Assembly: GCA_015680905.1 (NCBI GenBank)
Contig: CM027380.1
Coordinates: 37,254,001-37,318,000, forward strand
Direction of reading: 5' to 3'
Length of the DNA: 64,000 bases
DNA from: Coptis chinensis
Lineage: Eukaryota; Streptophyta; Magnoliopsida; Ranunculales; Ranunculaceae
The position numbers and the translations under genes are program-made. The notes under the pieces are model-generated. The model saw only the letters and a list, made by a program, of their open reading frames with translations, made no database searches and was not told the origin of the DNA. Positions 22,945-34,331 of this stretch are shown one piece after another (the stretch's first letter is position 1; the number at the start of each line of letters is the position of its first letter).

Positions 22945-23175
22945 ATTTACATGTAGAGAGGTGTATGCATGTTTTAATACACATGCATAATATTATTTGC
23001 ATGTATATTACACACATGCATAATGGTGTGTGCATGGGTGATATACGTATGTATAGTAGTGTTTTCATGCGCGGTTATACATATGCGTAATAATGTTTGC
23101 ATGTCTGTTATACAAATGCATAATGGTGTGTGCATGTTGGTATATACATGCATAGTGGTGTTTGCATGTGTATTG
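22945..23175. repeat. CATGCATA-type minisatellite, copy 2
   Basis: Same repeat words as at 21753-22110 (ACACATGCATAATGGTGTG, GTTTGCATGTGTATTGGAC) but fewer and more diverged. Confidence 0.75.
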
Positions 23176-23513
23176 GACTACTACTCTCAAGTCCCAACTT
23201 AAAAATATCATCGATGACAACAATATTGAAATCGAGATAAATCACACGATTGATTAACATAAGATTCGAACATTTGAAGAGGAAATTCAATTGCTTGTTG
23301 AACTAGTGTCGAAATCGACCCAATTATTCTTCAATCAACAATAACCTAGAATTAAAAAGTGAAAAAAGTAGATTGCAAACTGAGAAAAGTGTTTGTCATG
23401 AGAGAATAAGGTGTTTTCTCACATCTTAAATCACTAATCACAACACACAAATCAACTAGCTTAAACATGGAAACAACTAGATCTCAAAAAACATTCCAAG
23501 TTTATAGTTGAAG

Positions 23514-24216
23514 TTTTTTTTTTTGAAGTGGAAATTTTATTGATAATAATAACCAATTTGACAAATGATTAGGACAAGAGTGCAACAAGTTGCGCTGCGA
23601 GTTCTTTCTAAATGGCAAATCCTATCCTCCTAAAGACAAACTTGTTAGAACCAACTGTCATTACATTACTGTCCTTAACTTTCTGCAACCTCTTAAGGAG
23701 TTCAACATACTGTTATGCCAAGAAACCAAAAGTGTCGAAATTGAACGGAATGAAACAATGATGGTTAGCCTTACAAGCAACCTCGAGTTTCTCAATCTTC
23801 CCTGCCACTGCTCTATTAGCTGTTTCTCCCACCTCAAAGACTCAATTCCTAAGCCCTACCAACGGAGAGGCTCTAGTTATATCAACACATGCATGTTTTC
23901 CTTCATACCAACTATAGATTAATACATCTGCAAGATGAAGTGGCAATCTTCCCTCATTCAGATCAGGGAGAAAATTAACAGGAGCCTCCTTCTTCACTTG
24001 CACCCCAGCCCTCCAAAATGTATCGCATAATATGTCTCTAACATGATCATGTCGATATTTGAAACCTGGAAAATGTCGACAATGTGCTGCATGGTCCCCG
24101 AAGACATCCAATCTATTTATTTTTAGATAGGGAAGAAGGTAGATGTTTGTCATGAGATAATACATAATTGATCGATAGAAGTGGAATGGAGATTTGGGGA
24201 ATAAGAGTTTGCTCAC
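23514..24216 (-). pseudogene. Polyadenylated RT-like retroelement or retrogene fragment
   Basis: On the minus strand the last coding stretch has DVFGDHAAHCRHFPGFKYRH then DHVRDILCDTFWRAGVQVKK and EAPVNFLPDLNEGRLPLHLA. It continues in shifted frames with HHCFIPFNFDTFGFLA and KFVFRRIGFAI..KELAAQL. This H-GDHA-C.. / FIPFxFDTFG / RxGFAIQKxLAAQL pattern belongs to a widespread family of plant reverse-transcriptase-annotated proteins. Several stops and shifts interrupt the part below 23842. An AATAAA (about 23535) and an A tract (the poly-T at 23514-23524 on the plus strand) sit at the 3' end, so the copy probably arrived by retroposition. It is 5'-truncated. Confidence 0.6.
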
Positions 24217-24798
24217 ATGAAAATTAGGTTGAGTCCAAAAATTTTCAATTTCTATTAGGTTAGGAGGATAAGGTTATTACCGGATAAAAATAGAAATTTT
24301 TGTCCTCCTGGAACCATAATTACTAACACGGGCCCCGTTGATTTGTCTCGAAACCATAAATAAAAGTAACCCGTAACTACAACCATAATTATTCTTCAAT
24401 TTGTAGGATTGGGCCTAATTTTGTGGTCCTAAATATACAGAAAAGCCTTTAAAATAGTTTTTTTTTCTAACAACAAGCCCCTGAAAACAATTTACCTTTA
24501 CACAAAAGTCCCTCACATCCAATTTCTATACAAAACTCCGAAAAACCTGTTTTACACAATATATTTTAGCGCAACTCCACACACTAACCGAAAAGAAATT
24601 TAAACATTGTAAAACTCAATTAAATGGCACAATAGTATTTAAGAACATTCTCATAGTTCATATCAACAATCGTTTAAACTACTCAATATCATGGGAACAA
24701 TGTCCAACAAAGAAAAACAAATCAAACAAAATTCTTAAATAAATGCAACAAAAAATAAAAATAAATAGAGTTATAAAAGTGAGAGGTGTTACACTCTG

Positions 24799-24906
24799 GA
24801 ACCTCCCATTCACTACACTAAATTGACGATAACTAACTTTTGTTTTTCACTGATAAAGAAACCTTCAATACACTATGAAACTGCCATTCAAATAATTTCT
24901 CTAACC
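24799..24906. other. Short unique stretch between solo LTR and LINE A
   Basis: No feature seen. With the solo LTR removed, it would continue the sequence ending at 18289. Confidence 0.4.
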
Positions 24907-24943
24907 TTTTTTTTTTTCAAAAGTTTAGAGGTTTTGGCAGACC

Positions 24944-26159
24944 TCAACCTGTACTAGAAAAAACTTTCAAGTACATAGTTCCTTTCCTATCTTCTTCCAC
25001 TATGTTATGTAACTTAAGATCAAGGGGTGGGAGAAAGGAAAAACTAAGATCCTCTAGTGATATGTACAACTTTGAAAGGTAATCAATTGCCTGATTACCC
25101 TCTCTATCGATATGCTTAAAACTGCATTTAACAAAGTGTCTTTTGAGAGATGAAATTAAGGCCACAATGTTAGCGCAATACCAAGGACTTTGGCCTGGGT
25201 CCTTAATGATGTTGATAGCTCTGTTGGAATTTGAGTTGACCTCAAGTTTGGCAATTCCTTGTTATTTTGCTTGTTGAAGGCCTTTTGCTATTGCAAAGAG
25301 TTCTTGATATATAACCGGGGTTTAGATGAAGTGCCTGAATACGCCAGAGTAACATTTCCCAGTGCATCTCTGATGATTCCCCCAAAGCCATTTCCATTTT
25401 GTTGGACTAAGCTGTTTGTGTTAAGCATATATGAATCGTCAGCTACTGGTTCCCATTTGATCCAGTGGGCTACTAATTCTTTTAAGTTTAGATATAGTCC
25501 TAATCTAGCTGCCAATATCCTCAGAGAAGCAGATTCCTTGACATATGTTAAATTCTTTTGGAAGTATATCTGCATATAACCCATAATCTTTGAACTCAAC
25601 TGCTGAAAAGCTTTAGATTATTTTTCTTCCATCTATTTCTCTCACACCAAATTTCATGAATAGTAGCTCTAATACATGCTTTATAGATATCAACACTGGT
25701 AGAGTTAGTTCTACGAAGTCTGAAAATATCGTACCATTCTTTAGTGGATCCCTTCACACTCCCTCCTATCCCAAGTCTATTCTTTATCTGTTCCCAAACT
25801 TGTTTGGTATAAAGGCAATCAAAGAATAAATGCTTGGAATGTTCAGACGAAGCATGGCATAAGATGCAATCAAATTGTTGCAAAACCTTTTTTTGTATCA
25901 GCCTATCTTGCATGGGGAGACAGTTGGAGAGTAATTGCCACAAAGTGAATGACTGTTTTGGTACAGAGAGTTTTCCCCAAACCACTCTATACCACTTTAC
26001 CTTTGTTCTCACTTTTCTCAGCACTACATAAGCCGATTTCACTGTGAAGCCACCAAAAGTACTAGGGACCCATACCACTTCATCCTTCTCAAGATATCCA
26101 TTGACTTCAGTCCCCAAAAAATAACTTTTGATATGGCCTTCTGGGAGAGAAGTACTCAC
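24944..26159 (-). pseudogene. LINE A: zf-RVT and RNase H (RVT_3) region
   Basis: The zf-RVT part (about 25700-26060) has FTVKSAYVVLRKVRTKVKWY, QSFTLWQLLSNCLPMQDRL and the Cys/His set CILCHASSEHSKHLFFDC. The RNase H part reads NGNGFGGIIRDALGNVTLAY, then in another frame KRHFVKCSFKHIDREGNQAI, the VxREGNxxAD motif degraded to IDREGNQAID. The frame breaks near 25290 and 25600. In intact plant L1 elements this tail follows the RT in one protein. Confidence 0.8.
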
Positions 26160-26429
26160 GGACGACCAAACTCCTTGTACCAGTACATCACTGACTTTCG
26201 CTACCTCATTAAGATTGAAAAGATTTCTTGCTTCAGATATCTCCCACAGTGGTTTGCTTGAGCACCATGGATCATGCTAGAACAAAGTATTGGAGCCATC
26301 TAAATTAATATATTTGATATGATTTCTGGCTATATTCCTATGCTTTAAGATCCCTCTCCAAACCGAAGAGCAGCTAGATGGAATTTTCATAGTCCAAAAA
26401 TAGTGTTTTTTTATCTGCTGACTCCATGT

Positions 26430-27795
26430 CTAGTTGGCCCACAATGAGTCCTTTTTCACTGCAATTCTATACACCAATCCACAATATGCATCCTTATTCC
26501 ACATTCGTGCATCAGTCATGCCCAAACCACCCTGTTCCTTTGAATATCTTAGTACCTCGTGGCTTGCATGATGCATTTTGTTAGCCATGCTAGGACCAGA
26601 CCAAAGGAATCTATTGAAAATCTTGGAAACCTTATCAAGGATTTTCTTAGGAAGGACAAAGGTTTTGGACCAGTACACTTGAAAGAAAGCAAGTACAGAT
26701 TGAATGAGTTCAAGTACACCCGCTATTGACAGAGTTTTGTTCTTCCAGTCTGAAATTCTGGATGTTAATCTTTTCACCAAAGGGAGACAATCTCTTATTC
26801 CTAGTCTTGATGATGTCAGGGGAAGACCTAGATATGAGATAGGAGGTGAGATGAGAGAGATGCCTATTGCATTATCTAAGTCTTCTCCTGCAGCTTGAGA
26901 CATACAACCAGTTAGTAGTGTGGAATTACTGAGTTAATATTCAGACCTATAACTTGAGAGAATTTCTAGGGTATCTCCTTCACAGCTAGAATAGATTCCA
27001 TGTCTCCTTTGCAAATTAATAGGGCATCATCCACAAAAAACAAATGAGAGATACTTAGTTTTTTGCATTTTGTGTGGGGATGGATATGCCCAAAGTTGAG
27101 AGCTTGGTTAAGAAGTCCTGATAGAATCTCCATGACAAGGACAAGAAGATATGGTGAAATAGGGTCACCTTGTCGCAAACCTTTTTCCCTTTCAAAGAAT
27201 CCTTCAGAAGTGCCATTTAAGATAATGTAGTAAGATGAAGAGCAAGAACACATTGTAAGCCATTCTATGAAGAGTAGAGGGAATCCAAATCTATGTAGGA
27301 TCATTTCCATTGCCTTCCAGTTGACTGAATCAAAGGCTTTCATGATATCAATCTTGATAGCACAATTTCTAGAGCCATGTTTCCTTGAGTAACCTCTAAT
27401 GAGCTGATGGGCAAGAATGATATTATCTTAAATGTTTCTGCCTAGTACAAAGGCAGACTGAGCTCAAGAGATTAAAAAGGTGATACATTCCTTCATCCTA
27501 CTTGTGAGAATCTTAGTAACATATTTATAGATAGTATTACAACAAGCAATAGGTTTGAATTCATTAACCTTGTTAGGGGCAAGATTTTTAGGTATTAAGC
27601 ATAAAAGGGTAGAGTTTGTACCTCTCTGTTTGGATTTACGAGAGAACATATGCTTAATTGCAAGAATGAAATCATTGCCCACCATATCCCAAGACTTCTT
27701 GAAGAAAAATGAATTAAACTCATCAGGTCCTGGGGTTTTATTATCATCCACAGAGAAAACTGCTTCCTTGATCTCCAAGTCAGTAATATCTATCC
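26430..27795 (-). pseudogene. LINE A: reverse transcriptase region
   Basis: Contains IKEAVFSVDDNKTPGPDEFN, FKPIACCNTIYKYVTKIL, MKAFDSVNWKAMEMILHRFG, GLRQGDPISPYLLVLVMEIL, and FFVDDALL at the catalytic motif (FADD expected, so Ala is replaced while both Asp are kept). It then has ISYLGLPLTSSRLGIRDCLP and WSKTFVLPKKILDKVSKIFN. Stops lie in the linker after KECITFLIS and in GRNI*DNI, and a shift lies near 26900. Confidence 0.88.
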
Positions 27796-28735
27796 TTTAT
27801 CAGATTATTGGCCATTTCTGGAGATAACACATTCAAATTTAGATGTGCTAAGAACTGAGGAGAGCATGTAGATGGAGAGGCTTCACCCAAGAGGTCAGAG
27901 TAAGAATAGATAAAAGCTTGAGCTACCTTGTCTTGCCCTTCTTGCATAACTCCTTGAGAATCAATAATAGACGAAATGTTATTTCTTGACTTCTTTTCTT
28001 TTACAAATTTGTGAAAGAAAGCAATTGCATTTGTCCCCAAATGAGAGCCAATCAGTGTGAGTTCTTTGCAAGAGATCATATTCTTCCATGAGCATAAAAG
28101 AGCATAACTCCAATCTCTTTTCCTTTCAAGATTGCATAGATGAATGTCAAGAGGTTTCATGTGAATTTGCTTCTGAATATCCTCAAGACGTGCTTTAGCT
28201 GTGTCCACCAAATTCTGAATATCAGTGGTGTTGAGTCTAGGCCATCCTTTGAGAGAAGCCTTTAAGAGTTTAAGCTTCTTAGAGAGCATGTTGGAAAGAT
28301 TGCCTTGAGTAGGAGTAGACCAACATTTGCTAAGTTCTTCCTTGAATAAAGGATTCACCAACCAGTAGTTGCAAAATCTAAATGGAGGTATGTAGTTATT
28401 CTTGTTAGAGAGAGTTAACACAAACGGGGTATGATCAGATAGTCTTTGTGGTAAGACCTCAACACCAGAAGAAGGGAACATAGATACCCACATAGGGTTG
28501 ATCAGGCACCTATCTATCTTGGACCACTTTCTAAAAATGTCATCTCCATTGTTAGTCCAAGTATGCAAACAACCACTAGAATTGTGATCATAAAGACTTA
28601 CAGTGTTGAGGCAGTGGGCAAAGGGAGTAGTTTCCCTAGGATGTACCAATTCTGAGTTGATCCTTTCATGAGAATAAAAGACATTATTGAAGTCGCCCAT
28701 CACATACCGAGGACCAGTGACTGAGCCTTTGATTT
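27780..28735 (-). pseudogene. LINE A: endonuclease C-terminal half and linker
   Basis: Open from 28703 to 27780 (307 residues). It has VMGDFNNVFYSHERINSELV, GCLHTWTNNGDDIFRKWSKI, DRCLINPMWV and LPQRLSDHTPFVLTL, i.e. the GDFN, (N/W)TN..., K(I/L)DR and SDH motifs of APE-type endonucleases. The N-terminal half of the domain is missing through 5' truncation. The downstream linker to the RT has PEMANNLIKDRYY, where the frame is lost. Confidence 0.85.
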
Positions 28736-28966
28736 ATGAAACCTTGGTTTCACTACCGGTTTCACTGGTTCAATTTGCTATTCTTTTTTTTTTCAAAAGT
28801 TTAGAGGTTTTGGCTGACCTCAACCTGTATAAGAAGAAATTCTCAAGTACATAGTTCATTTTCTATCCTTTTCCACTATGTTATGCAACGTAAAATCAAG
28901 CGGAGGATAAAAAGAAATGTCAAGATCAACTTGTGATCTGTACAACTTGGAGAGGTAATCAGCTGC

Positions 28967-29420
28967 CTAATTTCCCTCCCTATATACATGATTAAAACTA
29001 CATTTGACAAACTGGTTTCTAAGAGCTTCAATATGGGCCACTAAATTAGAACAGTGCCATGGGCTTTTTCTTGGGCCCCGAATGATGTTTATGGCCATTG
29101 ATAAGTCTGAGTTGACCTCCAGTTCGGTGATTCCTATCTCCTTCGCATACTGCATACCTTTCGCGATAGCTAGAAGCTCCTGATAGAGGATCGAAGGCTT
29201 GGCCGAACTTCCTACAGATGCCAGTGTAACATTCCCCATAGCATCTCTAATGATCCCTCCAAAGCCATTTCCTGTATCTTGGACAAAACTATATGTATTT
29301 AACATGTAAGTTCCCTCAGCTGTCGATGCCCATTTGACCTAGTTGGGCGTTGGTTCTTTGAATTTTAGCTTAAGCCCCAATCTCGCTGCCAAAATTCTCA
29401 GGGATACCAATTCTTTGACA
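28967..29420 (-). pseudogene. LINE B: RNase H region
   Basis: Reads LNTYSFVQDTGNGFGGIIRD, LYQELLAIAKGMQYAKEIGI, TELEVNSDLSMAINIIRG and FVKCSFNHVYREGN. The order DxGxGG/E/SD/REGN is the RVT_3 type RNase H of plant L1 elements. It is preserved better than in copy A (no break in the 29305-28967 stretch), but a stop separates it from the upstream part. Confidence 0.8.
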
Positions 29421-29599
29421 TCTGATAGATTCCTTTGGAGGTATAACTGCATATCCGACAGAATCTTGTTGCTTAGCTACTGCGCTGGGACCTTTTGATT
29501 CTCCTTCTTCCTTTAGTTCCTTTCACACCAAATTTCGTGAATTATAGCACCAACGCATGCCTTATATATATCAACACTCGAATAGTTGATTCTACATAG

Positions 29600-31602
29600 T
29601 CTGAATATCTTATACTATTTTTCTGTAGAGCCCTGCACATTCCTACCTATCCCAAGTTTTCTCTTGACTTGCTCCCATACTTTCTTTGAATATTGATAGT
29701 AAAAAAATAAGTGTTTAGAGTGTTCTGTTAAGACATTGCAGAGACTGCATACAGAGTGCTGCAGAACATTCTTTTGAATCAATTTGTCTTGAGTAGGAAG
29801 GCAATTTGAGAGTAACTGCCATAAAGTGAAAGAATGCTTAGGGACAGAGAGCTTCCCCCCAGACCACTCTATACCATTTCACCTTTGAGCGCACTTTCCT
29901 TAGAACAGCATACGCAGATTTCACTGTAAACTCACCTGTGGTACTAGGAGCCCATACCACCTCATCCTTCTCAAGATATCTATTTACTTCAGTCCTCAGA
30001 ATGGAATTCTTGATATTTCCATTTGGGAGGGAAGTGAAAGCTGAAGACCATTCACCTTGTTCCAATACTTCACTAACTTTAGCAGCCTCATTGAGATTGA
30101 TAAGATTCCTTGCTTCAGGTATCTCCCACAAAGGTTTGCTTGTGCACCATAGGTCATGCCAGAACCAAGTATTCTTGCTGTCTGTAATGATATACTTAAT
30201 ATGATTCTGAGCTATATCTATGTGCTGTAAAATTCCTCTCCATACCCAGGAACAGCTAGAAGGAATTTTCATAGTCCAGAAAAACTGCATTTTGATCTGC
30301 TGGCTCCAGGTCCAGTTAGCCCACAAAGAGTCATCTTTCACTGCAATTCTATATACTAACCTACAATATGCAGCCTTATTCCATGTTCGTGCATCAGTCA
30401 TGCCCAAACTACCCTGCTCCTTTTAGTATCTGAGAACCTCATGACTTGCATGGTGCATCTTGTTTATCATGCTAGGCCCAGACGAAAGAAAACAATTGCA
30501 AATCTTGGAGACCTTGTCAAGAACTTTCTTAGGAAGCACAAAAGTTTTGGACCAATAAACTTGAAAGGAAGACAGCACTGACTGTATGAGTTCAAGTCTA
30601 CTTACTCTGGACAAAGATATATTCTTCCAGTTAGAGATTCTCAAAGTTAATCTTTCCACTAATGGGAGATAATCTATTATGCCAAGCCTTGTAGTAGTCA
30701 AGGGAAGACCAAGATAAGAGATAGGAGGTGATATGAGAGAGATGCCCATAGTAGAAGCTAAATCCTCCCCAGCTGCATGAGACATACAACCAACTAGAAG
30801 AGTAGATTTGGCCGAGTTTATATTCAGTCCTGTTGCTAGTGAAAATTTCAGGAGTATCTCCTTCACAGCTAGCATGGAGGCCATGTCACCTTTGTAGAAT
30901 AATAAGGCATTGTCCGCAAAAAATATATGAGAAATATTTAATTTTTTGCACTTAGAGTGAGGATGAATCTGCCCAGAGAGGAGTGCTTACCGTAGAAGCC
31001 CATATAGAATCTCCATAACAAGGACAAACAGATATGGCGAGATAGAGTCACCTTGTCGCAATCCTTTTCCTCCTTCAAAGAATCCTTCCGAAGTGCCATT
31101 AATAATAATGGAGTATGTAAGAGAGCCATAACACATAGTAAGTCAGTCAATGAAGAGAAGGGGAAACCCAAAACTGTGCAAAATCATTTCCATAGCATTC
31201 TTGTCGACAGAATCGAATGCTTTCCTGATATCAATCTTGATAGCACAATTTCTTGTTCCATGTTTCCTTGAGTATCCTCAAATAAGTTTATGGGCCAGAA
31301 TGAGATTATTTTGGATGTTTCTGCCCGAGAGAAAAGCAAACTGAGCTCCAGAGATTAAGAAAGTGATACACTCCTTCATCCTTCTTGTAAGAATCTTAGT
31401 AACACATTTATATATAGTATTACAACAAGCAATGGGTCAGAATTCATCAACCTTTGAAGGTGCAAGAGTTTTAGGAACTAAGCATAAAAGAGTAGAGTTT
31501 GTACCTCTCTGGATAGATTTATGTGAAAACATATACTTAATAACAAGAATGAAATCCTTACCCATAATATCCCAAGACTTCTTGAAAAAGAAAGAGTTAA
31601 AC
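29600..31602 (-). pseudogene. LINE B: reverse transcriptase and zf-RVT region
   Basis: RT segments: TLLCLVPKTLAPSKVDEF, EMILHSFGFPLLFID, GLRQGDSISPYLFVLVMEIL, FFADNALLFYKGDMASMLAV (FADD changed to FADN, which would disable catalysis) and PPISYLGLPLTTTRLGIIDY. zf-RVT segments: STTGEFTVKSAYAVLRKVRS and the LCNVLTEHSKHLFF-like stretch near 29720-29750. A stop after HEVLRY (about 30424) and others interrupt it. Confidence 0.85.
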
Positions 31603-32056
31603 CCAAGTCACAATTCACTGTTCTTTGTTTTTTGTTTCAATTGGTTCGATATTCATGACTTCAGAACAAGAAATGAACTAATTTTTGAAACACATAAAGT
31701 AATAGAAAGTAATCTACTAGTTCGTAAACAACATTTCATCAGTCAAATCAAGTAATGAAACTTGAAACGTTAATTATTTTTTATTTTTTTATTAAATTGA
31801 TTTTTGATTCAATGATTTGTTTTGTTTACCAAAGTATTGATATTTTGTTTACTAAAATTTTGGAATATTGTGATGAGTTGTCTTTGTGAAATATTAGGCA
31901 GAGCTGCAGAGGCCACCTCACCGATTTAAAAGCTGCCACATAAGCAAAACAAATTTGGGGAAATTTTTAACAGTCCATCCAATTAATTGGGCAGTTTGTC
32001 TAAATTGAAACTTTTTGAAAGTATAATGTTTATTTGAATAAAAATAAAGTACGTTG
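31603..32056. other. No gene recognised between LINE B and the copia LTR
   Basis: AT-rich. A stretch near 31633-31650 (TTGGTTCGATATTC) resembles sequence just before the LINE B tail (TGGTTCAATTTGCTATTC), possibly a decayed target duplication, but I could not settle it. Confidence 0.4.
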
Positions 32057-32312
32057 TGTTAGAATTAAATAGTCTTAGAGAGAACACCACACTAACCAAA
32101 GTAGATTGAATAATGGAGAGAACGAGAGAGAGAAATCTTATTGATAGAAGTATGCATGAATAGGAGTTGGTTACCTTTATATATAACTAGGTAACCTCCT
32201 TTCCAAGATACAAGGATTACCATAATGGAAACATATGAGGTGCTCCATATGGGCTCAATGATGGGCATCTATATAGGCCCACGAATTTCATAACACTCCC
32301 CCTTGGATGTCC
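32057..32312 (-). repeat. Copia 3' LTR (32057-32295) and polypurine tract
   Basis: On the minus strand the LTR starts TGTTATGAAATTCGTGGGCC and ends TTAATTCTAACA, about 239 bp. Immediately upstream on that strand is the purine-rich CCAAGGGGGAG, the PPT. The short LTR suits several copia lineages. Confidence 0.85.
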
Positions 32313-32986
32313 ACCACTCTTGTGGAAATTCTGGTGGATGCATCTTTTGTAGCATTCTTCTGGATGCTCTATGACTATCCAATGATAGTTGCCTCATTAA
32401 AACCTTGCTAAGGAAAACCCAGTGAGAAAAACCAAAGCGAAGGAAAAACAGTACAACATTACTCAGAATCATTGTAACTTGCTTAATACTACCTCATTAA
32501 AACATTTACTAGGAAAACCCAGTGGGAGAAAACCTAGATAAAGGAAAAGAGTATAGTGCATATGTCCTGGGACACATTCTTCAGGATGCTCCCCCTGTTC
32601 TATTACTCCCCCTAATAAAAACAAGTATTTATATGGCTTGCTGGTGAACTCTGCGCATGCCGATCCCATATACAAGCTTTTGAAATGTATGCTTCGGTAG
32701 TGATTTAGTGAAGAGATCAGCAAGGTTGTCGCTGGAACGAACTTACTCGACCTTAATCTGCTTCTTCTTCTGAAGCTGGTGAGTGTAAAAGAATTTTGGC
32801 GCAATGTGTTTTGTCATGTCTCCTTTTATAAATCCTTCTTGAATCTAGGCTATACAAGATGCATTATTCTCATAAATAATGATGGGAACACCTGTTATAG
32901 AAGGTAATTGACAAGAACTACGAATATACCCAATTAATAACCTTCGCCATACACATTCACGACTAGCTTCATGAAGAGCTAAAATT

Positions 32987-34331
32987 TCAGTGGTTAGAGG
33001 AAGTTGCCACTATAGTTTGTTTAGTGGAACGCCAAAAAATGGCATCATTACCACTAAGAAATGCATAACTTGTTTGGGAGCGACACTTGTAATGATCTGA
33101 CAGAAATCCTGAATCTGCATATCCCACAAACTTGGAACCTTTAGAATCCTTTAAGTAAAACAAACCTAAATCCGTGGTTCCACGTAGATATCTTAAGACA
33201 TGTTTTAAGAAGTTCCAGTGTCTTTTAGTAGGCGCTGAGCTGTACCTGGCTAACAATTTTATAGAAAAAGAAATATCCGGTCTAGTGCATTATGCTAGAT
33301 ACATTAATGCACCAATTGCACTCAAGTATGGTACTTCAGGACCTAATACTTCTTCATTTTCTTCTTTGGGGCGATATGGGTCTTTCTCTGTGTTCAGTGA
33401 CTAGACGACCATTAGGGTACTTAATGGATGTGCCTTGTCCATATGGAAATGTTTCAAAACATTCTTGGTGTAATTAGTCTGGTGGACTAATACACCACTA
33501 GAACTTCTCTCGATCTGCAAGCCGAGACAAAGTCTTGTTTCCCCAAGGTCTTTCATTTCAAATTCCTTCTTTAGATATTGAGCAGTTATCTCGAGCTCTT
33601 CCGGAGTTCCAATCAAATTTATGTCATCCACATAAACGGCTAGTATTGCAAATCCATTTAAGGATTTCTTTATAAAGACACATGGGCAAATTTCATTATT
33701 TTCCATACCCTTCCTTAGACAAATATTCACTAAGACGATTGTACCACAATCTTCCGGATTGATTCAAACCATATAATGAACGTCTTAGTTTGATTAAGTA
33801 TGTACTCCTTGATTTTGCTTTAGGCAAACCAAATCCTTCAGGGATTTTCATGTAAATATCTTTGTCTATGTCCCCATACAAGTAGGCATTCACTACATCC
33901 ATGAGTCTCATATCTAAGCTTTTGGAAACTGCTAAACTAATTAGATATCTAAAAGTTGTAGCATCCATAACAGGAGAGTATGTTTCTTCATAATCAATCT
34001 TAGGTTTCTGCAGAAAACCTTGTGCCACAAGACATGCCTTATATCGAGAAATTTTATTTTTGTCGTTTCGTTTTTGAACAAACACCCATTTGTAACCTAC
34101 AGGGTTAACACCTTCTAGAGTTTGTACTATAGGTCCAAATACACCACATTTATTGAGAGACTCTAATTCTGCCTTGATAGCAACTTCCCATTTTGGCCAA
34201 TCAGATCTTTGTCGACATTCTTTTATACTACGTGGTTCAGTTTCGTCATTGCCCTTAGATATTTCTGTAGATACTGTATATGCAAATATGTCATCGATGG
34301 TCATATCCTTTCTGCCCCACACTTCTCCCAA
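32987..34331 (-). pseudogene. Copia reverse transcriptase and RNase H region
   Basis: RT: WPKWEVAIKAELESLNKCGV, YKWVFVQKRNDKNKISRYKA, DYEETYSPVMDATTFRYLIS, DVVNAYLYGDIDKDIYMKIP, SLYGLNQSGRLWYNRLSEYL and the active-site stretch AVYVDDINLIGTPEELEITA. RNase H: RHWNFLKHVLRYLRGTTDLG, FVGYADSGFLSDHYKCRSQT, and a KQTIVATSS end. All are standard copia motifs. The region belongs to a broken element. Confidence 0.9.

Larger units (their letters stand above)
22880..24445. repeat. Repeat unit copy 2, interrupted by an RT-like pseudogene
   Basis: Starts near TTACAGAGAATGGACGATTC and repeats the order of copy 1: minisatellite (22945-23175), the AACTTAAAAATATCATCGAT block (about 23200), then TCTTAAATCACTAATCACAA and ACACACAAATCAACTAGCTT (about 23425-23465). 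At about 23514 it is interrupted by a poly-T and a minus-strand pseudogene. It resumes to end with TTTTTGTCCTCCTGGAACCA and GGGCCTAATTTTGTGGTCCT near 24440. Confidence 0.5.
18290..24793 (+). mobile_element. Chromovirus-type (Tekay/Del-like) solo LTR, split by a later repeat
   Basis: Begins TGTCATGCTCCAAATTTTC, the start typical of Tekay/Del LTRs, and ends GAGAGGTGTTACA at 24793. Flanking 5-mers TTCTG (18285-18289) and CTCTG (24794-24798) match at four of five. Inside, GTTCCAACCCGGAACACACC and GGTAGGTAGTTCCTCACTCT are wording typical of this LTR class. The body runs 18290 to about 21465 and resumes near 24445 (CTAACAACAAGCCCCTGAAA), the gap being filled by a duplicated repeat. No PBS, PPT or coding region flanks it, so it looks like a solo LTR left by recombination. 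Family assignment rests on pattern memory. Confidence 0.6.
24907..28735 (-). mobile_element. L1-type LINE, copy A (5'-truncated)
   Basis: Minus-strand non-LTR element about 3.8 kb long with an A tail (T11 at 24907-24917 on the plus strand). Minus-strand order: C-terminal part of the APE-type endonuclease, reverse transcriptase, zf-RVT, RNase H, tail. The 5' end is lost inside the endonuclease, since homology begins at GSVTGPRYVMGDFNNVF near 28735. It has stops and frameshifts (for example near 27795, 27460, 26900 and 25290), so it is not autonomous. Copy B at 28784-31602 belongs to the same family. No clear target-site duplication was found. Confidence 0.88.
28784..31602 (-). mobile_element. 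L1-type LINE, copy B (5'-truncated)
   Basis: Second copy of the same family, same strand, starting with T10 (28784-28793) followed by CAAAAGTTTAGAGGTTTTGG exactly as in copy A. It includes RNase H, zf-RVT and most of the RT. Homology to copy A stops at 31602 within the sequence for FKKKEL(N), so the truncation lies at the N-terminal edge of the RT. Stops and shifts are scattered through it. About 50 bp separate it from copy A. Confidence 0.85.
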
